Positions 17,626-27,401 of a stretch of 64,000 bases of DNA are shown one piece after another. Every line of letters starts with the position of its first letter. Within the stretch, counting starts at the first letter, position 1. The notes beneath the pieces are model-generated. The model ran no database searches and was not told the origin of the DNA. It saw only the letters and a list, made by a program, of their open reading frames with translations. The stretch covers positions 169,622 through 233,621 of the forward strand of contig UCEU01000002.1 of assembly GCA_900471485.1 (NCBI GenBank), read 5' to 3'. The DNA comes from Hyphomicrobiales bacterium (GTDB lineage: Bacteria > Pseudomonadota > Alphaproteobacteria > Rhizobiales > Rhizobiaceae). Position numbers and translations under genes: made by a program.

Positions 17626-18395
17626 AGGTCGTCTCCAATTCTCAATTCTGCAACGAAGTCATAGGCATCGCCACGATAGTGCGAGCGGGTGTATTCAACG
17701 ACGCGCTGGTCTTCCAGGCGCGACACGCGTTCGATCAGCAGCGCCGGGGCGCCGGGCTTCACATCAAGCGCCGCCGCCGAGGACGGGTCGAGCGTGACGG
17801 CGGTCAGTCTCTGCAAGGCACGGACCGGGCGGTGGCCGCTGGCAGCCAGCGCCTCATAAAGCGACCCTTCGCCACCCTCGTTTCCGCCCAGGAATTTGAT
17901 CGGCACCACCGCGCGTTCGATCGCCAGCGGCAATCCGTCGGCAAGGCGCAGGCGATCGAGGCGCAGCACCGGTTCGTCCAGTCCCAGGCCCAGCAGGAAG
18001 GCCTCCTCGGGCGAGGGCGTGTTGACGGCGCGCGAAATGATCCGCGCCGCAGGTGCACGGCCACGCGAGCGCATGTCGGCGGAAAAGGACGAGAGACGCC
18101 ACAGCGATTGCTCCATTCGCTCCACCTTGCTGGAAACGAATGTGCCGCTGCCATGGCGTGATTCAAGGGTGCCCGCGCTCATCAGGTCGCGATAGGCGGT
18201 GCGGACCGTGACGCGGCCGATCTTCAAGGCTTCTGCGAGGTCGCGCTCGCCGGGAAGCGCGGTACCCGGCTTGAGCAGGCCCTCCTGAATCAGGCCGGTC
18301 AGCGCCTGCGCAAGCCGCTTGTACAGCGGCCCGGTCAGCGCTTCGTCACGCAATCCGCGACTTTCGATCTCTGCTATGAGACTGGTTCTATCCAT
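17622..18395 (-). CDS. GntR/HutC-family repressor of the amino-sugar operon
   Basis: About 257 residues. The N-terminal winged HTH is PLYKRLAQALTGLIQEGLLKPG... with ERDLAEALKIGRVTVRTAYRDL, followed by a HutC/UTRA effector domain (LLIERVSRLEDQRVVEYTRSHYRGDAYDF, read in parts). NagR-type proteins of this class bind GlcN6P or GlcNAc6P. The start is set at ATG 18393-18395; the frame is open to a TTG at 18431 but that stretch is operator DNA. No proper RBS precedes the ATG, so the message may be leaderless. It overlaps the next gene by 4 bases and is the first gene of its operon, so autorepression is likely. Confidence 0.88.
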   Translation of the reverse strand: MDRTSLIAEIESRGLRDEALTGPLYKRLAQALTGLIQEGLLKPGTALPGERDLAEALKIGRVTVRTAYRDLMSAGTLESRHGSGTFVSSKVERMEQSLWRLSSFSADMRSRGRAPAARIISRAVNTPSPEEAFLLGLGLDEPVLRLDRLRLADGLPLAIERAVVPIKFLGGNEGGEGSLYEALAASGHRPVRALQRLTAVTLDPSSAAALDVKPGAPALLIERVSRLEDQRVVEYTRSHYRGDAYDFVAELRIGDDL

Positions 18396-18423
18396 TCCCC
18401 AAATATAGAACCTATATAGAACC
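18384..18423. promoter_or_regulatory. Candidate NagR-type operator
   Basis: TATAGAACC occurs twice, at 18404 and 18415, exactly 11 bp (one helical turn) apart, and an inverted half-site GGTTCTA lies at 18384-18390 across the start codon. The array sits over the presumed promoter and start of the GntR gene, which fits autoregulation by that protein. Confidence 0.6.
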
Positions 18424-18451
18424 AATCGCAAGTCCTAAAACAACCTGCAAA

Positions 18452-18480
18452 GAAAAACCCCCGCAGCAAGCTGCGAGGGT
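18452..18480 (-). terminator. Terminator of the aldose epimerase gene
   Basis: On the minus strand ACCCTCGCAG, loop, CTGCGGGGGT, then TTTTTCT, about 28 bases after the galM-type stop and before the amino-sugar operon promoter. Confidence 0.85.
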
Positions 18481-18507
18481 TCCATCAATCTGGTTTGGTT
18501 TGGCCGA

Positions 18508-19530
18508 TCAGTTCTTCGAGAAGATGTAATCGGTTTCCTGGCGCAGCACCTCACCTGGGCGCAGCACGCCGTTGGGGAAGCCTTCATGGTTTATGGCATC
18601 GGGCCATACCTGCGTTTCCAGGCAGAAGCCGGCGAAGGGGCCATATTTGCGGCCGTCGATGCCAGGAACCGGAATGTCCATCTTGAAACCGGCATAGAAC
18701 TGGATGCCGGGCTCCGTGGTGCGAACTTCCATCGATACACCGGAGTGCAGGCTGCGAACGAGCGCGACGGAACGCTTGGCGGTGCGATCGCCGGAGAGGC
18801 AGAAATTGTGATCGTAGAGTGCCTGCTCGGCGCCTTCGAAGCGCTTCATCGGCGCCATCTCGCGGAAGTCGAAGGCGGTGCCCTCTACCGAGCGAACCTC
18901 GCCGGTCGGAATCTGCAGATCGTCCGTGACGAGATAGCTGTCGGCGGCGATCATGATGTCGTGGCCGAGGGCGTCCTCGCGGCCGTCGAGGTTGAAATAG
19001 GCGTGCTGGCAGACATTGGCCAACGTCGGCTGGTCGCTGATCGACTGGTAGGAGACCGAGAGTGCGCCATTGCCATGAACGCGATAAGTCACCTGGATGG
19101 TGCTGTTGCCCGGATAGCCGCCACGACCGTCGGCATCGACGATCTTCAGCACCACGCGATCGGCTTCGTGCTCGACGATGGTCCAGTTGCGCTGGGCGAT
19201 GTTGTCGAAGCCGCCGTGCAGATGGCTGACGCCGTTCTCGTTGAGATCGAGCTGATAGGTCTTGCCATCGAGCGTGAACTTGCCGCCGCCGATGCGGTTG
19301 GCGCAGCGGCCGGGTGTAGCGCCGAAATAGGGGGAATGGGCGGGGTAACTGTCGAAATCGTCGAAGCCGAGCGTCAGCGGCGCGTCATGGCCGTCGAGCC
19401 GCAGATCCTGGATCACCGAGCCCCAGGTGATCACCTTCGCCGTGAGGCCACCGCCCCTGATTTCCACGCGGTAGACATCTTCACCAGACGTGGTTCGCCC
19501 AAAAATTTCCCGTTCCAGCTTCGCCGCCAT
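18508..19530 (-). CDS. galM: Aldose 1-epimerase
   Basis: 340 residues from ATG 19528-19530 (MAAKLEREIF); AGAGGA lies about 9 bases upstream, better placed than for the upstream in-frame ATGs. It interconverts alpha and beta anomers of aldoses. Family features are YFGATPGRCANRIGGGKF, NGVSHLHGGFDN, the catalytic His in ANVCQHAYFNL, and the catalytic Glu in GFCLETQVWPDAIN. It lies alone between its own terminator and the metA terminator. No signal peptide is seen, so a cytoplasmic enzyme. Confidence 0.93.
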   Translation of the reverse strand: MAAKLEREIFGRTTSGEDVYRVEIRGGGLTAKVITWGSVIQDLRLDGHDAPLTLGFDDFDSYPAHSPYFGATPGRCANRIGGGKFTLDGKTYQLDLNENGVSHLHGGFDNIAQRNWTIVEHEADRVVLKIVDADGRGGYPGNSTIQVTYRVHGNGALSVSYQSISDQPTLANVCQHAYFNLDGREDALGHDIMIAADSYLVTDDLQIPTGEVRSVEGTAFDFREMAPMKRFEGAEQALYDHNFCLSGDRTAKRSVALVRSLHSGVSMEVRTTEPGIQFYAGFKMDIPVPGIDGRKYGPFAGFCLETQVWPDAINHEGFPNGVLRPGEVLRQETDYIFSKN

Positions 19531-19604
19531 GGCCGTCATTCCTCTCATCCTGATTCAGGTGTCGGAAACTGCCTTCATTCGTGGCGAACCGCAACCTCTT
19601 GGTA

Positions 19605-19640
19605 TCAAAAAGAAATGCCGCGGCAATGATGTCGCGGCAT
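19605..19640 (-). terminator. Terminator of metA
   Basis: ATGCCGCG and CGCGGCAT arms with a 10-base loop, followed on the minus strand by TTTCTTTTTG, 18 bases beyond the metA stop. Confidence 0.8.
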
Positions 19641-19657
19641 CGTCATGTCATCTGCAA

Positions 19658-20581
19658 TCAGATGGCCTTGCCGATCTCCTCGAGATCGTAAGGCGTCGTC
19701 TGATAGATTTCGTTGATCCAGTTGCCGAACAACAGATGCGCGTGGCCGCGCCAGCGGTTCTGCGGGGCCAGCGACGGATCGTTATGCGGGAAGTAATTGT
19801 GCGGCATCTTGATCGGCACGCCGGCATTGACGTCGCGGAAATACTCGTCGGAAAGTGAGGTTGAATCATATTCGACGTGATTGAACATGTAGAGCCGCTT
19901 GCCCCTGGTCTCGTGCACCAAGCAAACCCCCATCTCGCTCGATTCCATCAAGACTTCCAGCTCTTGCGATTTCTCGATGTCGGTGCGGCGAACTTCCGTC
20001 CAGCGCGATACCGGCACCTCGAAATTGTCCGAGAAGCCGTTGAGATAGACGGACGACGGTTTCAGGTTCTGGTGGCGGTAGACACCAAAAGCCTTCTCCT
20101 TGAGTTCGTACTTGGGAACGCCGTGGAAGTGATAGATCGCCGCCATCGCGCCCCAGCAGACATTCATCGTCGAGTGGACGTTTGTTTCCGTCCAATCGAA
20201 AATCTGCTGCATTTCCGACCAATAGTTCACATCCTCGTAGGGCATCAGCTCGATCGGCGCGCCGGTGATGATGAAGCCATCGAACTTGCGATGCTTGACC
20301 TCCTCCCAGGTCTGGTAGAAGGAAAACAGATGGTCCTCGGAGGTGTTCTTCGCCTTGTGGTTTCCAACGCGAACCAGGGACAGCTCGACCTGCAGCGGCG
20401 AAGCGCCGATAAGGCGCGCCATCTGCAGTTCGGTCTTGATCTTGTTCGGCATCAGGTTGAGAAGCCCGATCTGCAGCGGCCGGATGTCCTGGCGGATCGC
20501 CGCCGTCTCGGTCATCACACGGACGCCTTCCTGAACAAGGGTTCCAAAGGCGGGCAGGGTATCGGGAATCTTGATAGGCAT
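19658..20581 (-). CDS. metA: Homoserine O-acetyltransferase (MetA family)
   Basis: 307 residues from ATG 20579-20581 ([10 protein letters not shown]). The nucleophile is Cys142 (MNVCWGAMA); the catalytic His and Glu lie in MFNHVEYDS. It activates homoserine for methionine synthesis. Residue 111, read in [13 protein letters not shown], is Glu rather than Gly. In this family that residue is reported to select acetyl-CoA over succinyl-CoA, so the name homosuccinyltransferase would probably be wrong here. A SAM-II riboswitch lies in the leader, giving feedback by S-adenosylmethionine. Confidence 0.93.
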   Translation of the reverse strand: MPIKIPDTLPAFGTLVQEGVRVMTETAAIRQDIRPLQIGLLNLMPNKIKTELQMARLIGASPLQVELSLVRVGNHKAKNTSEDHLFSFYQTWEEVKHRKFDGFIITGAPIELMPYEDVNYWSEMQQIFDWTETNVHSTMNVCWGAMAAIYHFHGVPKYELKEKAFGVYRHQNLKPSSVYLNGFSDNFEVPVSRWTEVRRTDIEKSQELEVLMESSEMGVCLVHETRGKRLYMFNHVEYDSTSLSDEYFRDVNAGVPIKMPHNYFPHNDPSLAPQNRWRGHAHLLFGNWINEIYQTTPYDLEEIGKAI

Positions 20582-20629
20582 TGCGGTCACTCGACGAGAA
20601 AAACGAAAATATCGCTATCGGTCCGCACG

Positions 20630-20688
20630 CGGCCCTTTAGCAACTTCTTTAACGTGGCTGCAAGCCGGCCGGCCAAATCACCACGGAG
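20630..20688 (-). promoter_or_regulatory. SAM-II riboswitch (metA leader)
   Basis: Minus-strand leader of metA. CGTGG at the 5' side pairs with CCACG about 25 bases later (P1), the loop holds the conserved GTGATTTGGCC, and the pseudoknot partner ends with the conserved GCTAAAGG just before the start region. This matches the alphaproteobacterial metA motif closely. SAM binding to this class generally hides the ribosome-binding region, so control is likely translational. It ends about 50 bases before the start codon. Confidence 0.92.
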
Positions 20689-20693
20689 TGGTT

Positions 20694-20722
20694 TAAATAG
20701 ACCCAGTCGGGCCGCGAATCAA
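20694..20722 (-). promoter_or_regulatory. Promoter of the SAM-II/metA transcript
   Basis: On the minus strand TTGATT (20717-20722) and TATTTA (20694-20699) are separated by 17 bases. The predicted start of transcription, about 7 bases downstream, coincides with the first base of the riboswitch. Confidence 0.65.
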
Positions 20723-20847
20723 TCTCCGAAACGCGCGAGGCAAACTGCCGCTAGGTAACTCACGCATTAATGCGTGCTAGAATCTGTTGCTGTGACAGGC
20801 CGATGCACCATGTTATTGAGATAAAAAAGACGGCTTAGGAAAGCATA

Positions 20848-22677
20848 ATGGCAGATGACTTCAAAGGCACGCCGAGCACTCAAAGCCAGGACCGGGTGGG
20901 TTACGACCTAAGCCTGCTCTTCCGGCTCAAGGTGATGTTCTCGGCATTCTGGAGCTCCAGGGTGCGCGGGAAGGTGCTGCTGCTATCGACAGCCTTGATT
21001 GGCGTGATCCTGGCGACGGCCTACGCGACCGTGATCCTCAACCAGTGGAACGCGCCGTTCTACGACGCCATATCGCGCCGTGACCTGCCGGGCTTCTTTC
21101 ATCAGCTGAAGATCTTCGCCCTGATCGCCGGCATGCTGCTGTTGCTCAACGTCGTCCAGGCCTGGTTCAACCAGATGACGGCGCTTTACATGCGCGAGGG
21201 GCTGACGCGCGATCTCGTTGATCAATGGCTGCGGCGCAAGCGTGCCCTTCGCCTGGCATCGAGCGGGCTGATCGGCGTCAATCCCGACCAGCGCCTGCAC
21301 GAGGATGCGCGCAACCTCGCGGAAAGCACGACCAGCCTCGTCATCGGTCTGGTGCAGTCGACGATCCTGCTCGTCAGCTTCATCGGCGTGCTGTGGGAGC
21401 TTTCCAGCGGCTTCGTCTTCCACTTCGGTGACCGCAGCTTTTCCATTCCCGGCTATATGGTCTGGGCTGCCATCTTCTATGCGGCGTCGGCCTCGGTGCT
21501 CAGCCAGCTCGTCGGCCGCAAGCTCGTCAAGCTCAATGCGGATCGTTTCTCCAAGGAAGCCGAGCTTCGCTTCGCGCTGATGCACGCCAACGAGAACATC
21601 CCGGCGATTACCGCTGCGCGCGGCGAGGAGAACGAGCGTGGGCGGATCAACGCGGATATCAGCTCGTTGCTCGACGTGCTGAAGAAGCTCGCCATGGCTA
21701 ACGTCAACCTCACCTGGGTATCGGCGGGTTATGGCTGGCTCGTCGTCGTCATCCCGATCATCGTCGCGGCGCCGGCCTATTTCTCCGGGAGCCTGACCTT
21801 CGGCCAGCTGATGATGTCGGTGGGGGCGTTCAACCAGGTCAACGCGGCCTTGCGCTGGTACGTGTCGAACTTCGGCCCGATCGCCGAGTGGCGCGCCACG
21901 CTGATGCGCGTCACCGATTTCCGCCAAGCGCTGACCACCATGGGCGACGACGTCGATCATAAGGAAATGATCTCCTACGAACGCAGCGCGCCCGACACGC
22001 TGACGCTCGACAATGTCAGGATCGCGGCGAAGATCGGCGAGGAGATCGACCAGTGCGGCGGCTTCCGGCTGCATGAGGGCAGCGTCACGATCAAGGCCGG
22101 CGAGAAGGTGATGATCAACGGCGATCACAGCGTCAACCGCAAACTCCTCTTCCTGGCGCTGTCGGAGCTGTGGCCATGCGGCGGCGGCAAGATCGGCCTT
22201 CCGCCGACCGACGACATGCAGTTCCTGCCGCAGTCGGCTTACATTCCCGGCGGTACGCTTCGCGAGGCGCTGGCCTTCCCCGAGCCCGCGGATACCTACA
22301 AGACCGACGACATGGCGGCGGCGCTCGACAAGGCCGGGCTGCACAATCTCGTCGCCCGTCTCGATACCCGCGCGCGCTGGGACAAGCTGCTCGATTCCGA
22401 CGAACAGAGGGCGATCGGGTTTGCCCGCCTGCTTCTCGTGCGACCGCGCTGGATTTTCTTCGACGAAGTGCTGGAAGGCATGGAGCCGGAGTGGCAGGCG
22501 ACGATGATGAAGGTGCTGGAATCGATGCCCGATGCGACCATGGTCTATATCGGCCGCTCCGAGACATACGTCGAAACCTTCCATCCGCGCGTATTGCACC
22601 TGGAGCCGTTGGCGGCCAAGGCGGAAGTCAAGCCCGCGACCAAGGCGCCGGGCAAGCCGGCGCCAGTCGACGGGTAA
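20848..22677 (+). CDS. SbmA/BacA-like ABC transporter with degenerate ATPase domain
   Basis: 609 residues: a SbmA/BacA-like transmembrane domain (about residues 25-350, with VILNQWNAPFYDAISRRD and RWYVSNFGPIAEWRATLMRV) fused to an ABC ATPase as in YddA/BclA. The ATPase is unusual. The P-loop position reads GDHSVNRK (about 425-432), lacking the canonical GK[S/T]; the signature reads LDSDEQR (about 515) with no glycine pair; Walker B (WIFFDE, about 535) is kept. It may therefore be a non-ATP-driven or proton-linked peptide importer like BacA, or hydrolyse ATP poorly. Preceded by AGGAAAG. No partner gene is linked. Confidence 0.85.
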   Translation: MADDFKGTPSTQSQDRVGYDLSLLFRLKVMFSAFWSSRVRGKVLLLSTALIGVILATAYATVILNQWNAPFYDAISRRDLPGFFHQLKIFALIAGMLLLLNVVQAWFNQMTALYMREGLTRDLVDQWLRRKRALRLASSGLIGVNPDQRLHEDARNLAESTTSLVIGLVQSTILLVSFIGVLWELSSGFVFHFGDRSFSIPGYMVWAAIFYAASASVLSQLVGRKLVKLNADRFSKEAELRFALMHANENIPAITAARGEENERGRINADISSLLDVLKKLAMANVNLTWVSAGYGWLVVVIPIIVAAPAYFSGSLTFGQLMMSVGAFNQVNAALRWYVSNFGPIAEWRATLMRVTDFRQALTTMGDDVDHKEMISYERSAPDTLTLDNVRIAAKIGEEIDQCGGFRLHEGSVTIKAGEKVMINGDHSVNRKLLFLALSELWPCGGGKIGLPPTDDMQFLPQSAYIPGGTLREALAFPEPADTYKTDDMAAALDKAGLHNLVARLDTRARWDKLLDSDEQRAIGFARLLLVRPRWIFFDEVLEGMEPEWQATMMKVLESMPDATMVYIGRSETYVETFHPRVLHLEPLAAKAEVKPATKAPGKPAPVDG

Positions 22678-22686
22678 TCCGCTCCG

Positions 22687-23310
22687 TTACATCGGCGGCA
22701 CAAGTCCATTGGTGCCGACGGTGACGCGGCTGGCGGTGACGGCGCCATCGGCTGCCTTCTCGCCCATGACGATGACATGGGCGCCCGGCGTCAGGTCGGT
22801 CTTTTCTGCCGATGTCAGCGTCACGATTGGCGTTTCATTGGCGATCGAGATGGTCTTCTCCTTGCCTTGATAGGTCAGGGTGACGCTGTGGCCATCCACC
22901 GACTTCACGGCCTTGGCCACGGTGGCATTGGTCATGCTGCTGTTCGGCTTCAGATCCCAGGGCCGACTGCCTTCGCCGGTGCCTTTCATGGCGGCGGGGA
23001 AGATCAGCACTTCAAGCGCACCATCGCCGCCATCGGCTTTCGGCAACGAGGCGATGCCGACGAAATCGCCGGGCTTGATGTCCTCGACGGAGGCCTTCTT
23101 GACGCCGCCGACCTGCCAGTCCGGCTTCAGGGTGATGGCCTGGTCGTTGCCCTCTCTGGTCTTGACCACGAGCTTGTCGCCGGCGAGGCTGGCGACGTCG
23201 CCACGCACACGGACGCGCTCGGCATCGGCGGCATGGGTGGATTGTGCTGCAATGACGAGAGTGCTTGCGGCGAAAGCGGCTGCCGCAACAAATCTGAAAT
23301 AACGAGACAT
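22687..23310 (-). CDS. Periplasmic protein of unknown function
   Basis: 207 residues. From ATG 23308-23310 it starts with MSRYFRFVAAAAFAASTLVIAAQSTHA, a signal peptide with an Ala-x-Ala cleavage site, and AGGAG is well placed upstream. The mature part is two repeats of a small beta domain (VRVRGDVASLAGDKLVVKTREG... and VDGHSVTLTYQGKEKTISI), reminiscent of DUF5666/OB-like beta-barrel modules. Function unknown. Convergent with the ABC gene before it, with 9 bases between. Confidence 0.72.
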   Translation of the reverse strand: MSRYFRFVAAAAFAASTLVIAAQSTHAADAERVRVRGDVASLAGDKLVVKTREGNDQAITLKPDWQVGGVKKASVEDIKPGDFVGIASLPKADGGDGALEVLIFPAAMKGTGEGSRPWDLKPNSSMTNATVAKAVKSVDGHSVTLTYQGKEKTISIANETPIVTLTSAEKTDLTPGAHVIVMGEKAADGAVTASRVTVGTNGLVPPM

Positions 23311-23424
23311 GGGTTTTCTCCTCGCGGCCCGGGGCATGGGCTCGCGGGAGAGCTTAGTCCCGCCGTTTCGGCGGTGACCAATCAATGAAACGTGAGGGAG
23401 ACGTCGGCCTGCCCGAGACCGGGC

Positions 23425-25248
<1,824 letters not shown>

Positions 25249-25251
25249 AAA

Positions 25252-25902
25252 TCAGACTCCGGAAAGATCGTAAGGGCGGGCGAGCACGATGGCGCGGCCG
25301 CTTTCAAGCGAGAAGCGCACGGGGCCTTCCGCGACATTGGAAATGGTGCGCGACGAGCCGAAGGGCAAATGGAAATCGCTGAGCGGATAGCGGGCGTTCT
25401 CGATGAAGAGGCCGTTGAGCTCGCTGAAGGCGGGCACGGAAAACAGGCTGTTCTTCGGCAGATCGAGCGTAATGCTGCCCGCGATCAGCGGCACGGCTTC
25501 TTCCGTGCCCGAGGTGAGCAGCACATCGAGGCCGGTCTCGGCCAGACTGACAGCGTAGATGAGGTGCTGCAGCGCGTGGTCTGAACGGTCGCCAGAGAGG
25601 GCGCCGACGAGGATCAGTTGTGTCGCACCGCGCGCGATCGCTTCCGACACCGCAATCTCGCCATCGGTGGCGGCCTTGGCGGCGGGGTAGGGTTTTCGCG
25701 GAATATCCGAGAATGCGGTCGTCAAATCATCCGGCGTGGAATCGAAATCGCCGACCCAGAGCTCCGGCCTGACATCAAGCGCCAGCGCGTGCCGCATGCC
25801 GCCATCGGCCGCGATGAAACGGCTGCCGGATACGGCGGCGCGAAGGCGCTCCGTCATGTGCAGCTCGCCGCCGAGCAGGATGGTGAAGGTGGATTGGCTC
25901 AT
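25252..25902 (-). CDS. thiN: Thiamine pyrophosphokinase
   Basis: 216 residues. The TPK catalytic domain is seen in IAADGGMRHAL, VGDFDSTPDD, the DGEIAVSEAIARGA segment and GALSGDRSDHALQHL, followed by the thiamine-binding beta domain. It converts thiamine to TPP with ATP. ATG 25900-25902 (MSQSTF) is preferred over ATG 25906-25908, two codons earlier; neither has a strong RBS. It is 3 kb from the TPP riboswitch and thiBPQ import genes, which supply its substrate, but is not in their operon. Confidence 0.9.
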   Translation of the reverse strand: MSQSTFTILLGGELHMTERLRAAVSGSRFIAADGGMRHALALDVRPELWVGDFDSTPDDLTTAFSDIPRKPYPAAKAATDGEIAVSEAIARGATQLILVGALSGDRSDHALQHLIYAVSLAETGLDVLLTSGTEEAVPLIAGSITLDLPKNSLFSVPAFSELNGLFIENARYPLSDFHLPFGSSRTISNVAEGPVRFSLESGRAIVLARPYDLSGV

Positions 25903-25929
25903 GGGCATTGCCCATAGCGCAAAGCGGAG

Positions 25930-25969
25930 GAAAAGGGAAAGGGCGTGGACATGGTTTGTCCGCGCCCTT
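25930..25969 (-). terminator. Terminator of the ompW gene
   Basis: AAGGGCG(T)GGACA and TGTCCGCGCCCTT arms, followed on the minus strand by TTTCCCTTTTCC. It lies 15 bases beyond the ompW stop and before thiN. Confidence 0.7.
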
Positions 25970-25983
25970 GAAGGTCTCTGTGC

Positions 25984-26664
25984 TTAGAAGCGATAGCTGA
26001 CGCCGGCGCCGATCAGCCAGGGATCGAGCTTCGCCTTGCCGCTGAGGTCGGTACCACCGACATTCACGTCGAAGTCTGGGCGTAGGAAGATCTTCTTGAC
26101 ATCGACGTTGAGGCCCCAGTGCTCATCGAGCATGTAGTCGAAGCCCGCCTGCAGTGCGACGCCGAATGTATTCTTTATATCAAGGCTTTGGGCGCTGCCG
26201 GCCTTTTCGTTGTAGAAGATCGTGTAGTTGAGACCGGCGCCGACATAGGGCTTGAAGTTGCCGAAATCGGTGAAGTGATACTGCAGCGTCACCGTCGGCG
26301 GCAGCAGCCAGGTCTTGCCGATCTTGCCGAGGCCGGCGATCGATCCGTCACCATCGACGTTCGCGAAGGTGGTGCCAAGAATAAGTTCGGCGGCGATGTT
26401 GTCGGTGAAGAAGTAGGTGACGTCGAATTCAGGAACGACGGTATCCGAGTAGGACAGGTCCGATCCGGCAACGCCGCCGACATAGCCGGAATCCTGGGTG
26501 ATGACGCCGAGCGCGCGCAGGCGGATCATCCACGGGCTCTGGCTCTGCGTCGCTTCCTGTGCCGTGGCCGGCTGGGTCAGGTCGGCGGACATGGCGGGAT
26601 GGGCGGCGGCAACCAGAACGACGGCAGCGAACATGCCCTTTAGTTTTGCCAGGCGGCGTTTCAT
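25984..26664 (-). CDS. OmpW-family outer-membrane protein
   Basis: 226 residues. A basic N-terminus and signal peptide (AAVVLVAAAHPAMS) precede an eight-stranded barrel with the OmpW pattern: WMIRLRALGVI, VPEFDVTYFFTDNIAAELILG, LPPTVTLQYHF, KPYVGAGLNYTIF, and the terminal WLIGAGVSYRF ending in the outer-membrane aromatic F. OmpW proteins allow small hydrophobic compounds across the outer membrane and respond to stress. Single gene with its own terminator. Confidence 0.92.
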   Translation of the reverse strand: MKRRLAKLKGMFAAVVLVAAAHPAMSADLTQPATAQEATQSQSPWMIRLRALGVITQDSGYVGGVAGSDLSYSDTVVPEFDVTYFFTDNIAAELILGTTFANVDGDGSIAGLGKIGKTWLLPPTVTLQYHFTDFGNFKPYVGAGLNYTIFYNEKAGSAQSLDIKNTFGVALQAGFDYMLDEHWGLNVDVKKIFLRPDFDVNVGGTDLSGKAKLDPWLIGAGVSYRF

Positions 26665-26747
26665 TCGATTCTCTCCTAGGTTTTATGGCCAGGGGAGTTC
26701 TATGAAACGCTGTCGGGTAACCGATTGATTCAGATCAATCTCTTGCT

Positions 26748-27284
26748 CTATTTTCCAGCTTTTGGTGCCGCGGGAAGATGTTTGTCGCGCATGGCGAAAA
26801 CGCGCTCGAAGCCTGTCATGTAGCGATCAAACAGTTCGGCGAAGTTTTTGGCGTCCGCTGACGACCAGTCGGAGACGATCTCCTGGATGATCGCGAGCTT
26901 CTGAGATTTCAATTCCGCGAGCAAGCTCCAGCCGGATGGTGTGATCACCACGAGAATCCGCCGAGCGTCCTGCTGCGATGCCGCGCGTTCGAGAACACCG
27001 CGGCCGACCATATCGGCGACGATGCGGCTTGCACGGGATGGATCGATGCGCATGGCTTCGGCGATCGTCCCGACGGTCACCTCGCCATTCTCTCGGGCAC
27101 GCTTGACGGTTTCAAGGACATCCAGATGCGACAACTCCAGATCCGGCGCCACTTTCTCGATGACAAGGCGGGCGACCAGTCGGCGTCCCGTGATCATGCG
27201 CATACGGCTCATGCTGTGGCCGATATGGGCGATATCGTCCTCGGTCGGCTGGGTCTTGGGGTCGATTTGCAAAGTATCTGTCAT
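26748..27284 (-). CDS. MarR-family transcriptional regulator
   Basis: 178 residues from ATG 27282-27284 (MTDTLQIDPK). The winged HTH is seen in ELSHLDVLETVKRARENGE, TVGTIAEAMRIDPSRASRIVADMVGRG, with the wing LERAASQQDARRILV. The frame is open far upstream but that part lies antisense to the MFS gene and is not coding. Divergent from an EmrB/QacA-type MFS exporter across 117 bp with a palindromic operator: a typical MarR-controlled efflux pair. No good RBS is seen. Confidence 0.9.
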   Translation of the reverse strand: MTDTLQIDPKTQPTEDDIAHIGHSMSRMRMITGRRLVARLVIEKVAPDLELSHLDVLETVKRARENGEVTVGTIAEAMRIDPSRASRIVADMVGRGVLERAASQQDARRILVVITPSGWSLLAELKSQKLAIIQEIVSDWSSADAKNFAELFDRYMTGFERVFAMRDKHLPAAPKAGK

Positions 27285-27328
27285 GGGGCGGAGAATAACA
27301 GAAGCGATCGGGGAGGAAAATATGCTGA

Positions 27329-27346
27329 TGTCATTTATATGACATT
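27329..27346. promoter_or_regulatory. Candidate MarR operator
   Basis: ATGTCAT-TTAT-ATGACAT is a perfect 7-4-7 palindrome of the size MarR dimers bind, in the middle of the divergent marR/MFS promoter. A further TATGCTGAT element occurs on both sides (27322 and 27356). Confidence 0.65.
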
Positions 27347-27401
27347 GACATTTATATGCTGATAGCACATAAAATGCGCCGAAACCTGAAAGATCGCCCC
27401 C

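Noticed and set aside
20983..22599. Minus-strand ORF of 538 codons
   Set aside because: Antisense to the SbmA/BacA-like gene; composition is shadow-like (Arg/His/Asp-rich) and no family is recognised.
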